A stretch of DNA of 64,000 nucleotides from Pinus tabuliformis. Taxonomy: Eukaryota; Streptophyta; Pinopsida; Pinales; Pinaceae. Position numbers and translations under genes: made by a program. The DNA lies in the NCBI GenBank assembly GCA_031772625.1, contig CM062804.1:278460598-278524597 (forward strand). The letters are read 5' to 3'. The notes under the pieces were generated by a model that saw only the letters and a list, made by a program, of their open reading frames with translations, made no database searches and was not told the origin of the DNA. Below, piece after piece: positions 47,579 through 58,964 of this stretch (position 1 is its first letter; every line of letters starts with the position of its first letter).

Positions 47579-49461
47579 AGTGCTTCAAACATCTTAGGAG
47601 GTGAAAAAGAGACCCCCCTACCATTAACTTCATTGGACAGTTGTCCAACTTAATGTTGGGGAAGGTAATTTTCCCAAAGTACTTGGACCCTAGAAGGTGT
47701 GTAGTAGATGTGCACATCAATGGCACCATTGTCCCACACACTTTGATTGATTTTGGGGCTGCCATTAATGTAATCACTAAGGACACCATGCTTAGGCTCA
47801 ATCTCCAAGGTTCATTAAGAAAGACCAAAACAGTCTTGCAACTTGTAGACCATCCCAGAGTGACTTCTAAGGGGATTGTGGAGGATGTGATGGTCTCCAT
47901 TGACTCTTGGGAGTACCCTCCAGAATTCCTAGTTCTCCACCCTAAGGCCAAGCTTACTGGTTATCCTCTCATCCTTGGGAGGCCCTAGTTAGCCATTGTC
48001 GATGCCTACATCAGCTGCAAGGGAGGAAATATGACTATAAAAAATGGACATATGTCCAAGCAGTTAATCTTGTACCCTCCCGCTCAGCCATCTCTGGAAC
48101 ATGACTCGCCTTTATGGCTAGAAGGTCATGACAAAGATGAAGTATACTCATCCCAACTCTATACCTTAGAAACAACCATGGGAGGAGGACAGTCAGATGA
48201 AGGTGATTTGATTGAACACATACTCCAAAGTCCAACTCCCAGCACCTTGTCCTTAGAGGAAGTAGTAAACTAAACCTAGAAAGACCATCAGACTGATCTA
48301 TGCTTATTTAATTCAAACCCTACCCATGTCAAAACCATAGAATTCAGGCTTGAGTGAACTTTGAAAATCAACCCATCTCATTCTGTAATCCAAGAAGAAA
48401 AGTTGTGCAACATTCTAAAGGAACATCTGGATTCCTTGGCTTGGAGTTACAAGGAAATGAAAGGAGTGCACCGCTCAGTGTGTACTCACCACATTTATAT
48501 CAAAGAAGGTTGCAAAGTAGTCCTACAATACTAAACGACAATGAATCCAGCTCTCAAGGATATAGCCAAAGAAGAACTGCAAAAGATGCTAGATGCACGA
48601 TTCATTTACCCTATCTTAGACAATGAGTGGGTCTCTTCTTTGGTGTTGGTTCCAAATAAAAATCGGAAGTGGAGGATTTGTGTCTATTATAGAGAATTAA
48701 ACAAAGAAACAAAGAAGGACCATTTCCCTCTACCTTTCATTAACCAAGTGCTAGATGGCCTAACAGGGAATTTTTTTTCCTCTTTCCTAGATGGGTTTAG
48801 TGGGTACAATCAAATCCAGATCATCCCAGAAGACTAGGATAAAACCAACTTCACTTTTCCTTGGGGTACTTTCGCATAGGCTCCATCATTTTGGCCAATG
48901 CCCTTGCCACATTCCAAAGAGCGGTCCTGAGTATCTTTGTCGATCTAGTCCATTATGCAGTAGAAATTTATATGGGTGTGATTTCTAGTAGGCTTAGGCC
49001 AACCTAGGTAAGGTGTTCAACAAATGCACTAAAATAACCTATCCCTTAGTCCTGAAAAATGTGAGTTCTTGATGCCTGTAGGGATTGTTCCAAGTCATTC
49101 AATATCCCAGAAAGGACTACAGGTGGACCCAGATAAGATAGCCACCATCCAAAGGGTCCCACCTCCACAAAAATAGAGAGATGTCAGGAGTTTTCTAGGT
49201 TTAGCTGGATACTATTGGAGATTCATAAAAGACTTCATCAACTTAGCTTCTCCTTTATTTGGGTTATTGACCAAAGACTCTGAATTTTTATCATCAAAAA
49301 GTTGTCAAAAGGCATTTGACACACTGAAGGACAAGTTAACCACTGCACTTATTCTCCGAGGCCCAAATTGGGCCCTTACTTTCCACGTACATGTTGATGC
49401 CTCTCACAAAGCCATAGAAGCAGCTCTAGGCCAAATAGATGACAAGTTACATGATGCCATT
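47579..49461 (+). pseudogene. Element B pol, protease to RNase H (5' half)
   Basis: Protease reads LIDFGAAINVI, so the catalytic DSG or DTG has become DFG. A RT start block follows with KEELQKMLDARFIYPI, KWRICVYYRELN, HFPLPFINQVLD and FSGYNQIQI. The catalytic YMDD is damaged to YMGV (near 48970). After frame changes, the RNase H start QKAFDTLKDKLTTA and HVDASHKAIEAALGQ lead to HDAI. There the copia element cuts the domain. The frame is mostly shared, with stops at 48836 and several around 48880-49170. Confidence 0.83.
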
Positions 49462-49900
49462 TGTAGGAATTTACAGGGTAAGTTCCTCAGACAGAACACC
49501 AAAGGACACCACTCACAACCAGATTGCAGATCAATACACCAATATTTTGACGTGGTTAAAACCCTCAAAGAGGGAAACAGTCCACAGCCTGAGCCAACGC
49601 GGCCACTTCAGGCAATTTATTAATAAAAGAATGAAAATTTACATATGCTTCTCTCATGCACGGATTACCCTACAAATGACCCTCCATGCGCTTTAAATAG
49701 AAATCATGGACCAATCGGGTGTCAAGCCATGGATCAAGTGTCGGTAATACCGAGGAGAGAATGAACCGTCGGATCACTACATATCGTGACCGTCGAATTG
49801 TAAGTTACAAAATGTACAAGGTAAAGAAACACACTTTACCTAACTCTATACTAGACCAAGTTGTACTTAACTATTTCCTATGTGTCGGAATATCCTAACA
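49462..49900 (-). repeat. 3' LTR of the copia element
   Basis: 439 bp. Read on the minus strand it starts TGTTAGGATATTCCG and ends AATTCCTACA. It is the partner of 54989-55427. Confidence 0.95.
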
Positions 49901-49910
49901 TCCCCCCTTA
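49901..49910 (-). other. polypurine tract of the copia element
   Basis: TAAGGGGGGA on the minus strand, touching the 3' LTR start. Confidence 0.9.
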
Positions 49911-49974
49911 AGAACAACTTGGGATAGGATTAAAGGATTTACAGATATGACACAATAGGATAAGGAAGGATGCA

Positions 49975-52900
49975 CTAGAGCCTATCCCCCCTTAGTGACA
50001 ACTTCCTGAACTCCAACCATAAATCGAAGTTTAGTGAAATTCGCCTCTGTGAGACCCTATGTAAAGATGTCAGCAACTTGATCATCTGTTGAACAATATT
50101 GCACTTCAAGAACATGGTCATGAATGAGCTTTCTGATGAAGTGCATGTGCAGTTCAATGTGTTTGTTGCACTAACGTTGGACTGGATCTTTTCATAGCTG
50201 AATGGCACTTTGATTATCACACCAAAGTGTAGTCGGATGCTACTGCTGAAAGCCAAACTCTGACAGGATCTGACGAAGCCACAAGGCTTGCTTACTAGCT
50301 TCTACGACACCATGATACTCTACTTCTGCTGATGAAAGAGAAATGGCACCTTATTTCTTGCAAGCCCATGTAATAGGTCCTGAACCAAGAGTGAACACAT
50401 AACCGGCAGTAGACTTCCGATCATCAGGGTCACCAGCCCAATTAGAATCAGTGAAACCAACCAATAGAGGAGCTGCTTCGGCACTGTAATGAATCCCAAA
50501 CTGAACTGTACCTCGATCATAACGAAGTATTATTTTAGCTACTTTCCAATGAATTTCACGTGGGTTTTGCATAAACCGAGCAACAAGGCCAACAACAAAG
50601 GAAAGGTCAGGATGAGTATGGGTTAGATACAAAAGTTTTCCTACAAGTTGACGGTATAAGGTAGCATCAACTTCAGGAGAAGTACAAGTGACTGAAAGTT
50701 TGACTCCAGACTGAAAGGGAGAAGGGGCTGGCTTACAGTCTTCCATGTGAAAGTGGCGTAGAATATCACAGGCATACTTGGACTGAGAAAGGGAAATACC
50801 TTCCTTGGATTGCAAGACTTGAAGACCGAGAAAATAATGTAAGTGTCCTAAGTCTATCATTTCAAATTTCTTTTTAAGGCTGGACTTCACATGGTTTATA
50901 AGGTTGGAATCACTACCAGTCAGGATAAGATCATCAACATAAAGAAGAAGAATGATAAGAGACTTGCCCACTTTCTTGGTGTAGACAGTATTGTCAGAAT
51001 GACACCTAGAAAAGCCAGATTCTAAAAGAAAGCTATCCATTTTGGCATACCAAGCTCGAGGAGCTTGCTTGAGACCATAAAGGGATTTCTTAAGCCGACA
51101 TACAAGGCTGGAGTCTGTTTGTATAAAGACAATAGGTTGTTCCATATAGATTTCTTCATGCAAGTCCCCATGCAAGAAGGCAGATTTAACATCCATCTCA
51201 TGGACTTCCCATTTGAACGAGGCAGCAAGGGAAAGAACAAGGTGGATAGAGTTCATTTTGGCAACAGGGGAGAAGGTTTCAGTGTAGTCAATGCCTTCAA
51301 CCTGTGAAAAACCATTAGCAACAAGACGAGCTTTATGTTTATTAACTTTCCCATCTGGTCCATACTTGGTTCTGTAAACCCATTTGCATCTAACAAGTTT
51401 TCGTCCCTTTGGTAGAGGAACAAGATCCCATGTATCATTTTCCAATAATGAATGATATTCTTCATTCATAGCTGCTTCCCAATCTGGATGGCTTGAAGCT
51501 TCTGCAAAGGTGTCAGGATCATAGTTTACTGGAGCTTGAGCCAGTAAAGAAGAGGCTCTGTCAAACTGAGAACGTGTGCGTCGTTGATCTGTAGGATCAT
51601 CGGCAAGATCACCTGCTGCATCTCGAGTAGCACAAACCAATTTTGGAAGCTGAGGAGCTGAAGGAGGATCCTGAGATGGTGGGGGAGGATTGTCATCCTC
51701 ACTTTCATCATCTGAAGAGGAAATGTTTTCAAAAGTAGAAGAGATAGGGAGAGGTGGCACATCCGCCGGACTAAGCTTGCAGGCCGATATATTTTCATCA
51801 AATTTTACATCTCTTCTAATGATAACATTTTTGGACTTAAATGGAATAAGTCTATAGCCTTTGACATCTTCAGAATATCCAACAAAAGTACATTTTTCAC
51901 TCTTAGGTTCTAAAGCTTTATGCTTTTCATCTGGAATATGGGCCCACGCTTCACTTCCAAAAACACGAAAGTGACTTACATCTGGTTTGATTGAGCTCCA
52001 TGATTCTTCTGGAGTGATATTCTTTAAAGCCTTAGTAGGAGTACAATTTATTATGTAATTTGCACAGTTAATTTCTTCTGCCCAAAAACTAAGACCAAGT
52101 CCTTTAGATTGTAGCATACAATTAGCCATTTCCTTTAAGGTGCGATTCTTCCTTTCAGCTACACGATTTTGTTGTGGAGTATATGGAACAGTATGTTGCA
52201 TTTGAATTCCATTCTCAGTGCAAAAGTTGATGAATGTGTTTTTAACATATTCTCCGACATTATCAGATCTTAGCTTAAGAATTTGATGTCCAGATTGTTT
52301 TTCAACAAAGGCCTTGAAGGCCAAAAATGGGTTAAATACTTCACTCTTGAGTTTTAAGAAGTATACCCAAGTGCGTATGGAGAAATCATCAATGAAAGTT
52401 AAGAAATACTTGCAGCCAGAGAATGAAACAACTGGAAGTGGACCACATAAATCACTATGCACAAGCTGTAAAGGGGCTGAGGCGTGCCAAGAGGCACGTT
52501 TTTCAAAACTGTCCCGATGATGTTTTCCGAGTACACATCCGGAACAAACACCATATCTGCAAGATACCATAGGAAGACCTGTCACCATATTTTCTTTACA
52601 TAGATGCTGAAGGGAGCGATAGTTTAAGTGACCAAATTGCTCATGCCAAAGTTTGCTCACTTCATCGTTATGAGCAAAAAATACTGAGGGAAGATTTGAT
52701 GACCCAAAGTTGTGAAACTTATACAACCTTGTAGAATCATCAACAATGCCAGTAGCTAAAATCTGTTTAGGATCTCTTAGGTCCTTCATTACAACATCAT
52801 GAGGTGAAAATTCAACTATTTTACCTTCACCTGAATGAGTTATCTGATATACAGATAGAAGGTTGTAGGATAAGGTTGGAACACATAATACATCATTAAA

Positions 52901-54058
52901 CTAACCATTGTCTAGATGAACAGTTCCAGTCCCTACAACACTAAGAGATCTATCATCACCAACATATATATTTTTGGTGTTACAATCATTTAAAGAAGAG
53001 AACATGGCTTTGTTTTTGGCCATGTGATAAGAAGCTCCAGAATCAATGAGCCACTCATGAGAATGAGAAGAAGAAGATACATTTAATGCATAACTAGACC
53101 GAGATGATTGACAACCACATGCAGAAAGTGCCATTCCTGAAGATGAAGTTGAAGTTGAAGAATGCTCCAAATGGATGTTATGTTTCTTCATCGTTGTTTC
53201 CAAGGCTACCATCTTCTTAAAGCATTTGGATTCTATGTGGCCATCTCGATTACAAAAGTTGCAATGTCTATCAGTCTTCTTCCATTTGTTTTTATTTGTC
53301 TTATCATTTTTTTGAAATGATCTTTCATTTTGAGGCTGAGATTGCTTAGGACCCTTGTTTGGTTTAGGACCATTCTTTTTAGGATATGAATTCTTAGGAT
53401 TCTTTGAATTTGGTTGCTGCTGGGCGGCTAACGCTTTCTTGGGAGAGTTTCCAAGATTAAGAAGACCAAGGTGTAAGAGCTTTTCTTGTTCTCTTATTAA
53501 AGAATCACAAAAAGAGTCAAAGGAAGGGGACTTGTAGTCTGTTCCTTGAGAAATGAAGGCTTCTCTTGTAGAATGGAAGGTGGAAACAAACACAGAGTAG
53601 GCTGGTCCCAACTTAGTAAGAATGGAATAGATAAGGTTACTATCTTCTTTCTTAACCTTAACACCTTCCAAGAGATATCTAAGGGTCTTGAACTTGGACA
53701 AAAAATCTTCAATGCAAGAAAAATTATTAGGGTCCAATGTAAGCAACTCATTTTCAAGTTGATGGGCTCTAAGTTCATTTTTAATCCCAAAAACTTTATT
53801 GATTTGTTTCATTGCTTCATCAGGAGTATCAAGTTCTGCAATATGGAATCTAAGATCTGGAGAAATAGACATCCCTATCAATCCACGTGCTTGATCTTGC
53901 CTATTTTCCCATTTAGCAGCCTTATCTTCATCCTTCAGTTTCTTTTCTTGGCCTGAGGCTATTCTGTAGAGACCTTTACTTCTAAGTAAATCCTCAATGT
54001 AGGACAACCATTGGAAGTAGTTGGTGCTATCAAGGGTAACTTGGTATTGACTTTCCAT
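49975..54058 (-). pseudogene. copia gag-pol polyprotein
   Basis: The first true ATG is at 54058 (MESQYQVTLDSTNYFQW); an upstream in-frame TTG at 54103 is less likely. Gag ends with the finger CNFCNRDGHIESKC (near 53260). Protease has WLIDSGASYHMA (near 53040). An in-frame TAG at about 52898-52900 follows HLDNG. Integrase then has its HHCC block (CSGCVLGKHH), HSDLCGP, LRSDNVGEY and NRVAERKNRT. The RT block covers WVYRTKYGPDGKVNKHKARL and YVDDLILTGSD (near 50930). RNase H begins GSGPITWACKK, then a TAA at 50351-50353 and further stops break SSAEVEYHG and the tail, which ends near 49975. The domain order PR-INT-RT-RH is the copia order. Gag and pol share one frame. Confidence 0.92.
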
Positions 54059-54103
54059 TTCAACAGAAACTGAAGCTAAAGATGCTGAAACTAAGTGTTC
54101 CAA

Positions 54104-54976
54104 TGGATAGATCTCGAAAAATTAGGCTGGTTTTAAAAAATGGCTCTGAAAACGACTTCCGGATGAAGAAGTTATGGCTTTTTGAAAAAACGTTGTTGAA
54201 GATGCTGACGAAGTGCGGGAATGTGCAGAAATCAAAAATCCGCCCTCACAAAAAGGAGATTTGAACCCAAGACCTCTACTCTCTTAAAATAGCTTTGAAC
54301 CAATTGAGCTATACAAAAAATTTGAGAGAGAGAGGGGGGGGGGGTTGATGCTTTGGGTTGCGTGCTTTCTTTGAGAAAGCTCTTTTTCCCTACAAAACAA
54401 AAAACACAAAACCCAACACGGACATGCAAAGAAAACGAACCTTACGGCTCGAAGTTAGCTTTAGCTGAAAAACTAAATATTTTCAAAAATGAACCTTGCG
54501 GCTCAAAGTTAGCTTTAGCCAGAAACTAAATATTTTCCTCAATGTTTTTGATTTTCCGAGATCACACTAAGGTGTAGGGAAAAGAGCATACGCATGAGAA
54601 AAATCCTTCCTTTCTGTTTTTGATTTGCCCAGATCGCACAGAGTTGCAAGGCAAAGAGCATACGCAGAAATGAAAGGTATAGATCTGGTAAAAAAAAGGC
54701 TAAATAAACTGAAACCGAAATAAACAGAGAGAAAATAATTGTAAACTGCAAATAAACACTGTATACCTCCAGATCTTAAAAATGATGCAGCTAGGGCTAC
54801 CGGAAACCTTTTCGCATGAAACGAAAGGGGTTCCTCACTGGAACATATGCTCCCAACTCAACAGAGCAGTCCTCTCGGCCAGAAAGCAGTCAAAAACAGT
54901 AGATCTAGGAAATGGCAGTCAGATGCAGTTCTACCGGCTTCAGATTTGGATCACCAATGGACGCGGCCCTCAAATA
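54104..54976 (-). other. copia 5' leader with tandem duplications
   Basis: Untranslated leader between PBS and gag. Two short tandem duplications are visible. One unit of 54 bp starts GAACCTTACGGCTC at 54437 and 54491 (plus-strand reading). One of about 72 bp contains GTTTTTGATT and AAAGAGCATACGCA, at 54544 and 54616. A G run of about 10 lies at 54336-54345. A tRNA-like segment sits near the gag end. Confidence 0.75.
54241..54316 (-). tRNA. tRNA-like sequence in copia leader (degenerate)
   Basis: Read on the minus strand, an A-box-like TAGCTCAATTGG is followed about 40 bases later by a B-box-like GGTTCAAATCT, the spacing of a tRNA. Between them a 5-bp stem CTATT/AGTAG can close a 7-base loop TTAAGAG (anticodon position AAG). 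The D stem and T stem have mismatches, no clear acceptor stem is seen, and there is no long variable arm as a Leu tRNA would need. It is probably a tRNA pseudogene or SINE head copied into the element, not a working tRNA. Confidence 0.45.
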
Positions 54977-54988
54977 GCTCTGATACCA
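54977..54988 (-). other. PBS of copia element, initiator Met tRNA type
   Basis: TGGTATCAGAGC on the minus strand, directly after the 5' LTR end CCTACA. Confidence 0.95.
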
Positions 54989-55427
54989 TGTAGGAATTTA
55001 CAGGGTAAGTTCCTCAGATAGAACACCAAAGGACACCGCTCACAACCAGATCGCAGATCAATACACCAGTATTTTGACGTGGTTAAAACCCTCAAAGAGG
55101 GAAACAGTCCACGGCGTGAGCCAATGCGGCCACTTCAGGCAGTTTATTAATGAAAGAATGAAAATTTACATATGCTTCTCTCATGCATGGATTACCCTAC
55201 AAATGACCCTCCATGCGCTTTAAATAGAAATCATGGACCAATCAGGTGTCAAGCCACAGATCAAGTGTCGGTAATACCAAGGAGAGAATGAACCGTCGGA
55301 TCACTACATATCGTGACTGTCGGATTGTAAGTTACAAAATGTACAAGGTAAAGAAACACACTTTACCTAACTCTATACTAGACCAAGTTGTACTTAACTA
55401 TTTCCTATGTGTCGGAATATCCTAACA
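54989..55427 (-). repeat. 5' LTR of the copia element
   Basis: 439 bp, the same length as the 3' copy. A TATTTAAAG (TATA-like) reads on the minus strand near 55218. Confidence 0.95.
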
Positions 55428-57120
55428 CCATTTACTTCATCAGTAAGAATTTGTCAAAGGCTGAAATGAACTATACAGTAACTGAGAAGGAGCTCCTAGT
55501 TGTTGTGCATTCATTGAAAAAATATAGGCATTACATTACAGGTTATCAAACATTTGTACATATTGACCATGCTGTAATTAAATACTTGATGAATAAAACT
55601 GATGTGAATGCCCAGATTATTAGATGTTACTTTCATTCCAATAGTTTGATCTAACTATTATTGATAAGCTTGGCATGGAGAATGTTGTTGTTGATCTTTT
55701 ATTCAGATTAACTTTTCCTATAGGGGAGAAAGGAATGGTTGATGATCAGTTATCAGATTAACACTTATTCACCATTTCAGCTCTCTCTCCATGGTTTGCT
55801 TACATAGAAAACTACTTGGTGTCTTCACAGTTCCCACAGAATTTGTCCTCCAAAGAGAAAAGAAAGATTGTGAGGAAGAGTGTTCCATTCACTTGGATTA
55901 GGGGCAACCTCTTCAAACTAGGATTGGATCAAATTCTAAGAATATGTGACAGGGAGGAGGAAGTATTTGACATCCTTTTCACATGTCATGATGGGCCTTG
56001 TGGAGGTCATTTTGCAGCCAAGAGGACAACATTCAAGGCGCTACAAGCTAGGTATTATTGGCCCAATCTTCATGAGGATGCGAGAAGGTATACTAGACAC
56101 TATGATTGTTTCCAAATGATGGGAAGGCCTAACATAATGGATGAAATGCCTCTACAACCTAAAGTGAATTTCGATCCATTTGACAAGTGGGGCATGGATT
56201 TCATTGGACCCATTGACCCTCCATCTAGGAAAAAGAAGTACATCATTGTGTGCACTGACTATTTGACAAAGTGGGTTGAAACCAAGGCAATCAAGGCAAA
56301 AATAGAGGAGAAATTGGCTGAGTTCTTAAGGGAAAATGTATTTTATAAGTTTGGGTACCCTAGAGAACTGGTCATTGATCAAGGCAGCTAGTTTCCATCT
56401 CACATAATTGAAATTTTTTTAAGCCAACACAAGATCAAGCATAGAACATCCACTTCTTACCACCCACAAGATAATGGGCAAGCGGAGGTGGCCAACATAA
56501 CACTCGAGGGAATTCTAGCCATAGTAATTAGCAGCAGTAGAAAATATTGGACATATAGATTAGTTGAGGCCAGTTGGGCCTACAATACCACCTGGAAGAC
56601 CACCACTGGATTCACTCCCTATGAGTTGGTCTATGGGAATAAGGCCCTATTGTCCATTGAATTTGAGTGCAACACATTAAGAATGGCAGCACAACTAGAT
56701 CTAGATCTCACCAAAGCACAATAAGAAAAATTGCTTTAGTTGAATGGGTTAGATGAGTTTAGAATTCTAGCCCTCCTACACATAGAGGTGACTCAAGTTC
56801 AAAGGAAGATCTGGCATGAAAAGAACATAAAGGACAAACAATTTCAAGAAGGTGATTGGGCTTTGTTGTATGATTCCAGATATAAATATTTTAAAGGAAA
56901 CTTAAGGACTAGATGATTAGGGCCTTATGTCATAGAGAAATGTCATGATAATGGTTTAGTGCAGATAAGAACCATTGATACAGAGGCTATTCCTTTATGT
57001 GTCAATGGGAATAGAGTGAAGGTCTACAAGAAACCCTTGTCAATGCAAGAATTCATTAATGGCGTCAACAAGACAATGATGGTGGTCGAGCAAGTCCCAA
57101 CTTCTACCCCATCAAGTCAC
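55428..57120 (+). pseudogene. Element B pol, RNase H end and integrase
   Basis: Directly after the CCATT duplication the RNase H domain resumes: YFISKNLSKAEMNYTVTEKE, then HSLKKYRHYITGYQ. Integrase follows from about 55816 with GGHFAAKRTTFKALQARYYW. Its finger Cys pair is damaged (HYDCFQM instead of HCxxCQ). Then come WGMDFIGPI, CTDYLTKWVE, VIDQGS, a stop at 56389, YHPQDNGQAEVAN and YNTTWKTTTGFTPYELVYG. The C-terminal part runs through GDWALLYDSRYKYFKGNLRTR to about 57120. Several stops are present. Confidence 0.85.
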
Positions 57121-58920
57121 TAAAAAAAAGAAAAAAAAAGGGGAGAAAAATTAAGGAGACTCAAGTGAAACCTCCATGAGGCACCTAAGTTCCACTGTTG
57201 TGTTGAAAACCTCTTGAGGCAACCCAATGGTGTCAAAACAAGAAAAAGAGATAAAAATATCTCTGGGTGAAAACCTCTTTTGAGGCACCTAGGGCAAGAA
57301 GCTAGGATGAAAAGCTCTTGAAGGTATAGTAGTTGTTTAAAAAAAAAAAAAAAACACAAAAAAGATAAAGAAGAGAGAAAAGAAAACTTTGAAAATGTTG
57401 TTTGCAGGTCAGCAGGAAAAGGATCGGAGTAATAAGAGAGGATAAAAAGGAACTATATAATTCATGTCTTCATTCCTCCATTCCATATCCTTCATCATCC
57501 CATCATTCCCTCCATTTGTGGACTCATCTAGCTCAATTTGCAAGGGTTTTGTGTCTTCTACAGGATTCCTTGTAAACCTAAAGGATTCCTTGAAAACCTA
57601 TAAGATGATCCTGTAGGAATTATAGTGGCTTTGGAATCCAAAGGAAAATGACCCTAGAGTAAGGGGGTGACCTTCTTGTGTCAAAAAAATAAATTTTTAC
57701 TTCACCACCTCATCACCATGCCTCTCTCCACCATGATTACCCCTACATTCATCCAAAAGGTCAGCTTCAAAAAAATTTACAGTTTTAGAGAAAAAAACAA
57801 ATAAAAGAGGATAACGACAGAGAACATAGGGACATCACCTGAAGTCTATATCTCTCATTCACCATTCCCCTAGACCCCTTCTCTACCCATGAAAACCATC
57901 CTCATGCTCCAGAAGTGAACGAATGAATAAAAATTTGGGGGAGAGGTAGCTACAGGACATCTTATAGGAAATCCTATAGAATCCTATCCCACAAAAAAAA
58001 ACGCATGTTGCAGTTAGCTTCAGCATGGAGATCCAAATGTCAAAGAAGCTCCTCCAGAGCTTAGCAGCAGTAGTAGGATCATAAGCATCACCATCTAGTA
58101 CATGCACATCAAAGGAGGACAATAAAAAAAAGAAGAGAAAAATACCTGCAGCAAATACACAACAAGGACATCACTCTCCAACATGCATCATCAAGGCATC
58201 TTACCATAGGTATGTTATCTCACTTCAACTCTCTCGTTAGCATAATATGATCAAGTATGTAGATTTGTGGAAGAATTGGTTTTATAACCAGAAGTTGGAA
58301 AGTTAACTTGGCCACCTTCAGTCGGTCAACGAGGAGAATACAGTTAGTTCATTACACATGTGGCAGCAGTCCAATCAGGAGCAAGAAGATATGAGGTTGA
58401 AATTGATTAAGTTAGGGATGCCCAAAGTGGGTGTTGATTACGAGGTAAGGAGAATCATGATGTGGTAGTGGGAACAACGATCCAAAAATGGGTACTCGTA
58501 CTTCGGTTGCCAGCACACAATCCCACTTAAATCACCCATATGAGGAAATAAAACATTGATTCCCATGCATAGGAGGCATTCACAATCTCGAGGCTACATC
58601 AAAGCAAATTTTCTCTCGACCCCTGAAGTAGTCTATAGGGAAGGTAGTGAGAAATTTTTTCAGCACAAGAGCACCGACAGGATTCTACAGGAAAACCTAC
58701 AGGATATAAAAAAAATCATCTATAGGATTGGCAGAGAGAATTTTAGAAGGGAAAAGCTAAAGGTTGGCTTCATCAAGAATTGACAAGCAGATAGGAGCTA
58801 TACCTTCCCACATTTTCCAAGTAAAAAAAAATATAGAAAATCCTTCTATTTTGTTAAGAGGATTGCAGTCTAGGGGAACTGTACACAGAATTGTCATTTG
58901 AAATCTCTCACCCATTGGAA
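57121..58920 (+). other. Element B non-coding linker
   Basis: Between pol and the post-pol ORF. It begins with repeats of GAAAACCTCTTnGAGGCACC (57165-57330), then an A run. It carries many CTACAGGA and CCTATAGGA-like words (for example 57555-57620, 57950-57990, 58680-58730). ORFs of 75-80 aa here show no recognisable family. Confidence 0.6.
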
Positions 58921-58964
58921 TTTGGAATTAGACCCCTACAAGCTTCCACAACCATAAGAGAAAA

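Larger units (their letters stand above)
49462..55427 (-). mobile_element. Ty1/copia retrotransposon
   Basis: Complete in outline: 439-bp LTRs, initiator-Met PBS, gag-pol, PPT and a perfect CCATT duplication (49457-49461 and 55428-55432). It lies on the minus strand inside the RNase H domain of element B. The two LTRs differ at about 16 of 439 sites, nearly all transitions. The polyprotein has several stops, so it is not active now. Confidence 0.95.
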
